Origin: Sediminitomix flava
GTDB lineage: Bacteria > Bacteroidota > Bacteroidia > Cytophagales > Flammeovirgaceae
Reading direction: 5' to 3'
Length of the DNA stretch: 64,000 nucleotides
Assembly (NCBI RefSeq): GCF_003149185.1
Contig: NZ_QGDO01000001.1
Span: 806,001 to 870,000, forward strand
Part shown: positions 1 to 7,995 of the stretch, piece by piece
How the letters are laid out: every line of letters starts with the position of its first letter
Numbering within the stretch: position 1 is the first letter of the stretch
Made by a program: the position numbers and the translations under genes
The notes under the pieces: model-generated
Database searches by the model: none
What the model was told of the DNA's origin: nothing
What the model saw: the letters and a program-made list of their open reading frames with translations, nothing else

Positions 1-74
1 TCAGTTCTACTACTTCGTATTTGATCCCTTTCTAATTCTATGAGAGGTTTCATTCTTTTTTAACATTTACAGAT

Positions 75-3000
75 ATGATTGAGCAAATCAACAGACTAAA
101 ACTAATTCTTCTATCCATATTTGTATTCCAAGTATGTTTACCTTCAAGTGCACAATTTGTACCTATCGGTAATGGAAGTTATACAACACAATTTCCGGGT
201 GTAGATCAGGCTGGTCGAAATTCTTACCCTAGCGGAACACCATATTTAAGTGGAGAAGCAGCAAACAAAGCCGTTCCTACCAACGACTGGTTTTCCAATT
301 TTGTAAAGGAAGCTCACGGAGGACAGGCTTTTAATTATCCCTTATCATATTTATCGAAGGCAGAGGGTTTAGTAGTTAACTTAACAAAGCCTAGAGCGGG
401 AAGTCCAATAGAATATCGTGAACCAATGAGTGATGTAGAAGCGGTAAGAGTAGGCGTAAAAGACTTACAAGCCCCGAACTCTACGCTGTCAGACTTTGGC
501 GATTGGACAGTAACCTTTTCTTGGGAAAATGGAAACAATAGCTTCAATGCCCTATTAGGACATGGTATGCCCTTCTCCTATTTCACAAAAGGAGATAATG
601 ACCTAGCGCATATTTTAGTTGGTTTTCATGGTGAAGACTCATATGCTGATGGCAATAAAATCATTATTGAAAATGGTTACAATGGTGGAAACTTTATTGT
701 TTTCGCGCCCACAGGATCTACTTGGGAAGGTACTAATGGTGATTTCACCTCTGACCTTAACGGACAAAACTATTGGTCCATGGTATTGATTCCTGAAGGC
801 ATGTCTACCACCGAGGCTATTTCCCTTTTTGAGCCTTATGCTTTTGTTTTCCCTGCCTCATCAAAAGTGGATTGGTCATATGATCAAAATACGGGGATAG
901 TCACTACTGATTATACGATTACACCAGAAGTAAAAGAAGGGAATAACGATACTGTATTTTGGGGTATTCTACCACATCATTGGGGACATTTGACAGCCGA
1001 ATCAGCACAACCAACAGCTTATTCGTATGCTACTGTTCGTGGAGAATTGAAAATGATAGCATCTAACACTTTCTCAACAGAACTGAGGTTTAGTGGTATT
1101 TTACCTGCTATGCCAGATGTAGCAAAATACAGTGATAGTTATAACCCAGCAGAGTTATTTGATAAGATTGATGCGATGAAATCTGAAGGTTTGTCTACTT
1201 GGACAGACTCTTACAATGAAGGTCAGAGCATGAATCGTTTGGTACAGACAGCACGTATAGCCGATCAATTAGGGTTTACCGAAGCACGTGATGAATTACT
1301 TTCAACTGTCAGAGAACGTTTGGAAGACTGGCTTTCGGCAGAAGGAGGAGAAATCGCATTTTTATTCTATTACATAGATGAATGGAATGCTTTGATCGGA
1401 TACCCTGCAGGTCACCGCCAAGATTCCAATTTGAATGACCATCATTTCCATTGGGGCTATTTCATTCATTCGGCTGCCGTATTAGAACAATATTACCCAG
1501 GTTGGGCTGAAAAATGGGGCGATATGATCAACTTATTGGTAAAAGATGCCGCAAATCCGACAAGAGATGAGCAAATGTTTCCTTTCCTAAGAAATTTCAG
1601 TCCTTATGCAGGGCACAGTTGGGCAAACGGTATGGCATCAGAGCCTTTTGGAAATGATCAAGAGTCTACTTCTGAATCTATGCAATTCAATTCTTCTCTG
1701 ATCCATTGGGGTACCGTTACAGGCAATACGGAAATTCGTGATTTGGGTATTTATTTATACGTCACCGAACAATCGTCTGTCAATGAATATTGGTTTGACC
1801 AAAATGAACGTGTATTTCAACCAGAATACATCCATGAAATGGTTGCTAGAGTTTGGGGGGCAGGCTATGATAATGGAACTTGGTGGACAACAGATATCGC
1901 AGCATCTTACGGCATTCAGCTTTACCCTATTCATAGTGGTTCATTATACTTAGGTCACAATACAGATTATATCCAAAAAGTATGGAATGGAATGACTGCA
2001 AAAACAGAGATATTAGATAATGTACCAAACGATAACTTGTGGTATGATACGTATTGGAAATTTATCTCTTTCTTAGATGCCGAGTATGCTTTGGATTTGT
2101 ATAATAACTATACTGAAAGAAGCTTGAAATTTGGTATTTCGGATGCTCAAACCTACCATTGGTTACATACGATGGTCGCATTAGGACAAGTTGATCCAAG
2201 TATAACAGCAGATTATCCAATAACGGCCGTATTTAACAAAGATGGAGAAAAAACCTATACGGCTCACAATTATGGAAACGAACCGATAACTGTACATTTT
2301 TCTGATGGATATCAACTAGAAGTTCCTGCTTATGCTAGGGCGACTAGCAGAGATGCATCAAATACCATTAATATCACAGCAGATGAAATAGAAGTAGCTG
2401 TAGGAGGTTCAGTAACTTTAAACGCAACTGTTATTGGTGATGTAAACAGTGTCGAATTTTATCAAGATGGTCAATTGATTGGAACAGTAACAGAAGCACC
2501 GTATACCATTACTGTAGATCAGTTAACTGCAGGCTATTTGGCATTTCATGCAAAAGCAATCAATGAATCAACTATAAATATGTCTAACTTTATTCGTGTA
2601 TTAGTGGGTACACAACAGGCATATGGAGGTACTCCTGTTAATTTGCCAGGAACCATCGAAACAGGAAATTATGATACTTTTGAAGGCGCTAAAGGGCAAG
2701 GTATCACGTATGTCGATGTAACAACTTGGAATGAAGGCGGCTATCGACCAGAAGAAGCTGTAGATGCTTCAATCACAAATGGTGAGGGAGCTACAGTCGG
2801 TTGGATTGAAGCAGGTGAATGGTTAGAATATACAGTGAATATCCAACAACAAGGCGAGTATAAGGCAAATATCCGTTTTTCAAATGGTAATAATGCTCAA
2901 GAAGGACCATTCCATTTTAAGATAGATGGAGTAAAAATCAGTGATGATATCTACCTCAATTCAAGTGCTGATTGGGATAATTGGGCAACCAAAACCGTGG

Positions 3001-5105
3001 AAAATATCAACTTAAAATCGGGAGAGCATATCCTCCAAATCTATATGGATAATGGCGGTTTCAATCTTGGTAAAATCACTTTCGAACATATAGCTGGAAC
3101 AGAAACTCCTGAAGTATCAAGTCTTGAAGTCACACCTTCTTTAGCTAGTATTGACAATGGACAAACACTACAATTTACAGCACAAGGCTTTGATCAATTT
3201 GGGGATGAGATTACAGTTAATCCTGTTTGGTCTATAGACGGAGGTGGAAACATTGATGAAAATGGACTTTTTACAGCCACTACAACAGGGATTTTTACCG
3301 TTACTGCAAGTGAAGGAAACATTTCTGGGACAACGCAAATTAAGGTTTTAGGTGAATCTGAACTACGCGAATTAATCATCACTCCTACTAACCCAAATGT
3401 TGTCATAGGAACAACATTACAATTCACCGCAGACGGAAAAGATCAATTTGGGGAAAATATGGATGCCCCGATCACATGGAGCATTGATGGTGGTACAATT
3501 GATGAAAATGGTTTTTACCAAGCCAATACATTAGGCACATTTACTGTTACAGCTACAAGTGGAGATATTGAAAAAACAACTACCATTACGGTAAGCAGAG
3601 CCAATTTAGCTTTGAATAAACAAGTGATGGTCAGCAGTATCGAAAATGGCGGAACCGTAGGAAATAATGCCGTAGATGGAAGCTTATCAACAAGATGGTC
3701 AAGTGAATTTGAAGACCCTCAGTGGATTTATGTTGATCTAGGTAAAACTTATGACATTGATCAAGTTGTATTATACTGGGAAGGAGCTTACGGAAAAGCA
3801 TACGAAATTCAAATTTCTTCCGACGCAAACAATTGGACCAACGTTTTTACTGAAGAAAACAGCAATGGTGGAATGGATGAAATCAACTTTTCTGCTAGAG
3901 GGCAATATGTAAGAGTTTACGGAACAGCAAGAGGTACAATCTATGGTTATAGCTTATTTGAGCTTGAAGTATATGGAACCGAAATTCCTGCTGAACCTGA
4001 TACAGAATCTCCGTCAACACCAACAGGACTTTCAGCTAATAATATTTCGGGTACGAGTTTGACATTGAGTTGGGAGGCTTCTACAGACAATGTAGCAGTC
4101 ACCGAATATGAGATTTACCAAGACGGTCAATCAGTTGCGACAACAAATCAAACACGTATTTCAATCACAGGACTAACGCTAAATACTAGTTATACTTTTA
4201 CAGTCATAGCCAAAGATGCGTCAGGAAATCTTTCTTCAGAAAGTGAATCTTTAACCGTTACAACAAAAGAATCAGAAGATACTGAAGCTCCTTCAACTCC
4301 GACAAACCTTAGTGCTAGTGAAATTACTGAAACGAGTTTGACTTTAACTTGGGATGCTTCTACCGATAATATTGCGGTCACTGAATATGAAGTTCGTCAA
4401 GATGGAGTTGTCGTTATCACAACGGCTGAAACGAATATTACAATTACAGGATTAACTGCTAATACTAGCTACAATTTTACGGTAGTAGCTAAAGATGCCA
4501 CAGCTAATGCCTCTTCAGAAAGTGAATCTTTAACCGTCACGACAGAAGTTGCAAAAGACACACAAGCACCTTCAGCTCCAACAAATCTTCGTACTAGTGA
4601 AATTACAGAAACGAGTCTGACTTTAACTTGGGATGCTTCTACCGATAATATTGCGGTCACTGAATATGAAGTTCTTCAAGATGGAATAGCGGTTGGTACA
4701 ACAGCTGAAACGAGTATTTCAATCACAGGATTAACCGCAAATACTAACTACAATTTTACGGTAGTAGCCAAAGACCAAGCGGGAAATATCTCTGTTTCAA
4801 GTAGTGTATTAAGTGTAAAAACTTTGCGCCTTACTTCAAACGACAATGTTTTAAGTGACACCGAGTTTAAACTCTACCCTAATCCATCAGAAGGTAACAG
4901 TTTTATAATCCAAATGAATGCCTTAAGTACTACAACCAACATTGAAATTGTAGATATGAAAGGCCAAAAGGTAAGATTTAGCAAAAATCAACTCAATGAT
5001 CACCTGATCAAAATCACATTCTCTAAGCAATTAGTAAAAGGGGTATATATTGTACACGTCATAACTAATAATGAGATATACAACCAAAAATTAGTTGTCA
5101 ATTAA
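75..5105 (+). CDS. Secreted modular GH81 endo-beta-1,3-glucanase with T9SS sorting tail
   Basis: This 1676-residue exported enzyme is predicted to hydrolyse beta-1,3-glucans such as laminarin outside the cell. Residues 1-26 form a signal peptide. The GH81 catalytic region spans about 30-755, with the family's DHHFHWGYF motif (D455 is the likely acid) and the ESTSE motif (E530 and E534 are candidate bases). Next come an Ig-like domain (about 762-845), a CBM6-like glycan-binding domain (856-1006), two Big_2-like Ig domains (1015-1092 and 1096-1175), an F5/8 type C or CBM32-like domain (1176-1304) and three FN3 repeats (1311-1400, 1404-1494, 1498-1586). The end (1594-1676) is a type A T9SS sorting domain beginning FKLYPNPSEG. 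The family and the tail are clear from sequence; laminarin as substrate is inferred from the family. It stands alone on its strand and faces the esterase-like gene. Confidence 0.93.
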   Translation: MIEQINRLKLILLSIFVFQVCLPSSAQFVPIGNGSYTTQFPGVDQAGRNSYPSGTPYLSGEAANKAVPTNDWFSNFVKEAHGGQAFNYPLSYLSKAEGLVVNLTKPRAGSPIEYREPMSDVEAVRVGVKDLQAPNSTLSDFGDWTVTFSWENGNNSFNALLGHGMPFSYFTKGDNDLAHILVGFHGEDSYADGNKIIIENGYNGGNFIVFAPTGSTWEGTNGDFTSDLNGQNYWSMVLIPEGMSTTEAISLFEPYAFVFPASSKVDWSYDQNTGIVTTDYTITPEVKEGNNDTVFWGILPHHWGHLTAESAQPTAYSYATVRGELKMIASNTFSTELRFSGILPAMPDVAKYSDSYNPAELFDKIDAMKSEGLSTWTDSYNEGQSMNRLVQTARIADQLGFTEARDELLSTVRERLEDWLSAEGGEIAFLFYYIDEWNALIGYPAGHRQDSNLNDHHFHWGYFIHSAAVLEQYYPGWAEKWGDMINLLVKDAANPTRDEQMFPFLRNFSPYAGHSWANGMASEPFGNDQESTSESMQFNSSLIHWGTVTGNTEIRDLGIYLYVTEQSSVNEYWFDQNERVFQPEYIHEMVARVWGAGYDNGTWWTTDIAASYGIQLYPIHSGSLYLGHNTDYIQKVWNGMTAKTEILDNVPNDNLWYDTYWKFISFLDAEYALDLYNNYTERSLKFGISDAQTYHWLHTMVALGQVDPSITADYPITAVFNKDGEKTYTAHNYGNEPITVHFSDGYQLEVPAYARATSRDASNTINITADEIEVAVGGSVTLNATVIGDVNSVEFYQDGQLIGTVTEAPYTITVDQLTAGYLAFHAKAINESTINMSNFIRVLVGTQQAYGGTPVNLPGTIETGNYDTFEGAKGQGITYVDVTTWNEGGYRPEEAVDASITNGEGATVGWIEAGEWLEYTVNIQQQGEYKANIRFSNGNNAQEGPFHFKIDGVKISDDIYLNSSADWDNWATKTVENINLKSGEHILQIYMDNGGFNLGKITFEHIAGTETPEVSSLEVTPSLASIDNGQTLQFTAQGFDQFGDEITVNPVWSIDGGGNIDENGLFTATTTGIFTVTASEGNISGTTQIKVLGESELRELIITPTNPNVVIGTTLQFTADGKDQFGENMDAPITWSIDGGTIDENGFYQANTLGTFTVTATSGDIEKTTTITVSRANLALNKQVMVSSIENGGTVGNNAVDGSLSTRWSSEFEDPQWIYVDLGKTYDIDQVVLYWEGAYGKAYEIQISSDANNWTNVFTEENSNGGMDEINFSARGQYVRVYGTARGTIYGYSLFELEVYGTEIPAEPDTESPSTPTGLSANNISGTSLTLSWEASTDNVAVTEYEIYQDGQSVATTNQTRISITGLTLNTSYTFTVIAKDASGNLSSESESLTVTTKESEDTEAPSTPTNLSASEITETSLTLTWDASTDNIAVTEYEVRQDGVVVITTAETNITITGLTANTSYNFTVVAKDATANASSESESLTVTTEVAKDTQAPSAPTNLRTSEITETSLTLTWDASTDNIAVTEYEVLQDGIAVGTTAETSISITGLTANTNYNFTVVAKDQAGNISVSSSVLSVKTLRLTSNDNVLSDTEFKLYPNPSEGNSFIIQMNALSTTTNIEIVDMKGQKVRFSKNQLNDHLIKITFSKQLVKGVYIVHVITNNEIYNQKLVVN
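4032..4836 (+). repeat. Three tandem 279-bp FN3-coding repeats
   Basis: Within the GH81 gene three FN3 units repeat with an exact 279-bp (93-codon) period; the word acgagttt starts at 4053 and 4332, and the equivalent of the second unit (gaaattac) starts at 4320 and 4599. Units two and three are almost identical over about 80 bp, including the stretch encoding TEYEV, while unit one is more diverged. This suggests a recent duplication or gene conversion of the last two units. Confidence 0.85.
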
Positions 5106-5195
5106 AGGTCTATACCTTCAACATTAAGACAATTCAATATTAGGTTTTTGAGTGGTAACTGATACCTAAAATAGACTAGTGGCATAGTCAAAAAT

Positions 5196-5250
5196 TAAGG
5201 TGTGTCCTATAAAGTTTCAATCGATAACCCTAAAAACATAGGGCACCCTT
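5196..5250. repeat. Imperfect inverted repeat in convergent intergenic region
   Basis: The arms GTGTCCTAT (5202-5210) and ATAGGGCAC (5238-5246) pair with one G:T wobble, and flanking aagg/cctt extends the stem. The 27-base spacer has no T-tract after it, so it does not look like an ordinary terminator. It could be a stem-loop in the 3' end of the glucanase mRNA or the eroded ends of a small mobile element. Confidence 0.5.
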
Positions 5251-5280
5251 GATTTTTAAAATGAGAATAGTGTAAAAATA

Positions 5281-5318
5281 AAAGTCCTCCAAATATCATT
5301 TGAGAGGACTTTATTTTA
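5281..5318. terminator. Bidirectional intrinsic terminator
   Basis: The arms AAAGTCCTC (5281-5289) and GAGGACTTT (5304-5312) flank a 14-base loop, with an A-rich stretch before and a T-rich stretch after. It sits between the convergent glucanase and esterase-like genes and can serve both. Confidence 0.8.
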
Positions 5319-5322
5319 ATAT

Positions 5323-7779
5323 CTATTTTGAAGGCAAATGCTCCCAATCTTTTGGGTTGTATTCCTCTTGAGGATAAACCTTACGTTGATTGATTATCAC
5401 ACTATCTTTTTCTCCAACTTGAACATCTAAACCTATGATTTCATGAAAAATATGAATTGGTAAATGTTTATCGAAATTGGTTTGAAATAGTTTATGATCT
5501 AAAAAATAATGATTTCCTACTTTCTTATAAGTGGTTACTACTTTCTTATAAAAAACAATATCACTCAGCTCTTTACGATTTAACACATTTCCCCACATAC
5601 GGTAAGCCTTATCCACAAAGGCTAAATATTCTACACGCTCAATCCCAAAATCAGACGCATTTATCAAAATGCTACCTCGTAATTCTTTAACGCCTAATAA
5701 GTTTGTAGTTCGTATACTTTTAGCATCAGTCTTGAATAATATAAGATATTGTAACTCTCCATCTTCAGATTCTATGATTTCTTCTAGCTCAAAATCATAT
5801 TTTCGAAGATTAGCCTTATTCAAGAAATTTCTTTTCTGAGCATCAACAGCATCATAGAACATCCACGCCCATGAAAAATCACGAGAATCGTTTTCAAATG
5901 CTAAATTAGTAAAGTCACGCCCTTTTGGTACATCAGCTATTCGTGATTGTTTGACAGTTATAGACCTTTTTTTCCCTCCAGCATGAACTTTTGCTTTTTG
6001 ATAACCATTTAAATCATAATCATTAAAAAGAACTTCTCTTTGTTTAAAAGTAAGGCTATCAACCCATCCCCTAAATCGTATAATTTTACTTTGACTAAAA
6101 GGTGTCTGAATAAAGTTATTCGGAATATTCTTTATGACTTGCTTCATGATTGCCTTTGCTGTCAGTGGCTTATCCGTAACCGTAATTTCAGTTAATTCAC
6201 GAATACTTGGTTCTAGTTCAATTACAGGATTTTCTTTAAACTGCTTTACGCTCAACTCTAATGGCATATAACCGATAGAAGAAATTCGGATTGTTCTATT
6301 CTCACCTTTAGGTAGCTGTAACACATATTCTCCTTTGGTATTTGTAGAAGTTCCTAGCAAAGTATTTGGGATTCCAATATTGATATAAGGAATTCCTTCT
6401 TTTGAATTTTTATCTCTAATTTTCCCTTTTAGCTTAACTAAAGACTCATCTTCTCGATTAAAAATCACATAACGAGCCGTATCTGATTTCACCTCTACAC
6501 TTTCAACATTTGAAGCGGTTACTTTTTCACTTCCAGCATCTTTTGGCGTATCAACCGTAAGCTCAATTGAAGATACAGTTGCTCTGGTAAGCGTATCAAT
6601 CAGAATCAATCCATCTACTACATTTTCCCACTTCCCTTCAAAATTAGGGTCAAATAGACTTAAGGCATGAGAGTTAAAAGGTTTAAAGTCTTTGGCAGAT
6701 AGATATACAGCTTTCTTACCTTCTTTTGTAAACTTTGCTTCTAAGGAAGTAGGAGATGAAGCACATGTAGAATCTGTCGTAAAACCCGTAAATCCAATGG
6801 TGAAAATATTTTCTTCGCCTAAGCTTTCATTCAAATGATAGCCCATTGGTTTAAACGTTTTAAATTCTTCTTCATCTAAATCACCAACTTGATTTGCTAC
6901 ATGTGCTGTTGCACCCCATAAGATTACTTTTTTGTTAGGATATCTGTTGAGCCAAAATAAAGTATTTTCAGCCATCAAACGATCTCGAACATTATTATCT
7001 TCAGCTTGGAATGTTTCTGCTGTTTTATCTCCCGTTCTATTCTTGTAATAATCTTTTGCCATCAGACTCAGATTATCTAGAAGATGAATATAAAAGTCTT
7101 TTTCTGCCTTTGTAGCAACTGCGTTTTCTTGGATTCGATTCTTTATCTGAGTATTGATTTTCTGAAAATAGAGATGTGATACTAAATCATCAGGGAAATT
7201 GAATTCAGAGATCACTTCCACAAATTCAAGCCAATCATAAAATACATTTTCACTATCATCACCTATCAATCGGAGAATATCTTCTTCAAAATCTGTAATG
7301 TAATCATCTCCGATAGCCTGCGAATCGAAACCCAAAACTCCCAAAGAATCCTTATGTGAAGCTACATAGTTTATGAAGGGATGAAACTCCTTTCTAAGTG
7401 TCCATATTGGAAATATAGAATTGCCTAAATGCAGTTTGGCACTTTCGCCATTTTGTATTGCTTCATGCGCTTTCTTCAGATCATAAAAACCACTTTCAAA
7501 GAGGATAAGGTCAAAATCCATTTCTTCATGTAGAAATTGAACGACACGCGTTTTTGCTTCATACAATTCTCCAAAATCGTGTTGAGCCTCTCCCAAAGCT
7601 ACAACTCTAGTTTCTCCAATTTCTTTTTTCAAAAATTGGAGGTCTTGGTAATTGGCATCTGAAGGTGAAATAGACTTAATTTCGACTAATTCCTCAAACT
7701 GACTAGTGTTTTGTGCAGCAAGTGGAAGAATAGTAAAAAGAGAAAGTAGTAGACTAATTATTGTTTTATTGTCAGTCAT
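5323..7779 (-). CDS. Erythromycin-esterase-like protein fused to carboxypeptidase-regulatory-like domain
   Basis: The 818-residue protein begins with a signal peptide (1-22, ending LPLAAQ). Residues about 30-400 match the erythromycin esterase (Ere) superfamily: a beta strand leading into LGEAQHDFGELYEAK, then the LILFESGFYDL segment and a later ILWGATAHVAN segment carrying a candidate catalytic His. Residues about 448-530 form a CarboxypepD_reg-like beta-sandwich (GKIRDKNSKEGIPYINIGIP), followed by a roughly 290-residue region typical of Bacteroidota surface proteins that carry this domain. It would act in the periplasm or at the outer membrane. Macrolide resistance should not be assumed: many Ere-like proteins hydrolyse other esters and the true substrate is unknown. 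It is transcribed alone, away from the TPR gene by 216 bases. Confidence 0.75.
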   Translation of the reverse strand: MTDNKTIISLLLSLFTILPLAAQNTSQFEELVEIKSISPSDANYQDLQFLKKEIGETRVVALGEAQHDFGELYEAKTRVVQFLHEEMDFDLILFESGFYDLKKAHEAIQNGESAKLHLGNSIFPIWTLRKEFHPFINYVASHKDSLGVLGFDSQAIGDDYITDFEEDILRLIGDDSENVFYDWLEFVEVISEFNFPDDLVSHLYFQKINTQIKNRIQENAVATKAEKDFYIHLLDNLSLMAKDYYKNRTGDKTAETFQAEDNNVRDRLMAENTLFWLNRYPNKKVILWGATAHVANQVGDLDEEEFKTFKPMGYHLNESLGEENIFTIGFTGFTTDSTCASSPTSLEAKFTKEGKKAVYLSAKDFKPFNSHALSLFDPNFEGKWENVVDGLILIDTLTRATVSSIELTVDTPKDAGSEKVTASNVESVEVKSDTARYVIFNREDESLVKLKGKIRDKNSKEGIPYINIGIPNTLLGTSTNTKGEYVLQLPKGENRTIRISSIGYMPLELSVKQFKENPVIELEPSIRELTEITVTDKPLTAKAIMKQVIKNIPNNFIQTPFSQSKIIRFRGWVDSLTFKQREVLFNDYDLNGYQKAKVHAGGKKRSITVKQSRIADVPKGRDFTNLAFENDSRDFSWAWMFYDAVDAQKRNFLNKANLRKYDFELEEIIESEDGELQYLILFKTDAKSIRTTNLLGVKELRGSILINASDFGIERVEYLAFVDKAYRMWGNVLNRKELSDIVFYKKVVTTYKKVGNHYFLDHKLFQTNFDKHLPIHIFHEIIGLDVQVGEKDSVIINQRKVYPQEEYNPKDWEHLPSK

Positions 7780-7932
7780 TTAAGGGATGGTTTATTTTAA
7801 AAAGTAGTAACACTATAAACTTATAAAATAATTCAAAAACAAACCATTTATTTATACCTAAATATCCATATACTGTAATACAGATGAAGCTCCAAATAAT
7901 ACATTTCCCCCTTTTACAATCTTCAAAAAAAT

Positions 7933-7976
7933 AAACCACTTCAGCCATGATTATAGCCAAAGTGGTTTACAATTTT
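7933..7976. terminator. Intrinsic terminator downstream of the TPR gene
   Basis: The arms AAACCACTT (7933-7941) and AAGTGGTTT (7960-7968) form a stem. On the minus strand it is followed by a T-rich run (complement of 7924-7931), and on the plus strand by a T-tract at 7973-7980. It ends the TPR transcript on the minus strand. Confidence 0.8.
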
Positions 7977-7995
7977 TTTTTATGAGTACAGGTGA

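Noticed and set aside
4190-4660. Antisense frames across the FN3 repeats
   Set aside because: Two frames give near-identical products only because the underlying FN3 DNA is repeated; they follow the repeat, not a gene.
5323-7779. Reading the Ere-like gene as a macrolide resistance gene
   Set aside because: Export signal, fusion to an envelope module and chromosomal setting without resistance or mobile genes argue against it.
7772-7960. 62-codon minus-strand frame upstream of the esterase-like gene
   Set aside because: It overlaps the TPR gene's terminator hairpin and the esterase-like start, has no signal peptide, domain or coding-like composition, and the sequence is explained as intergenic.
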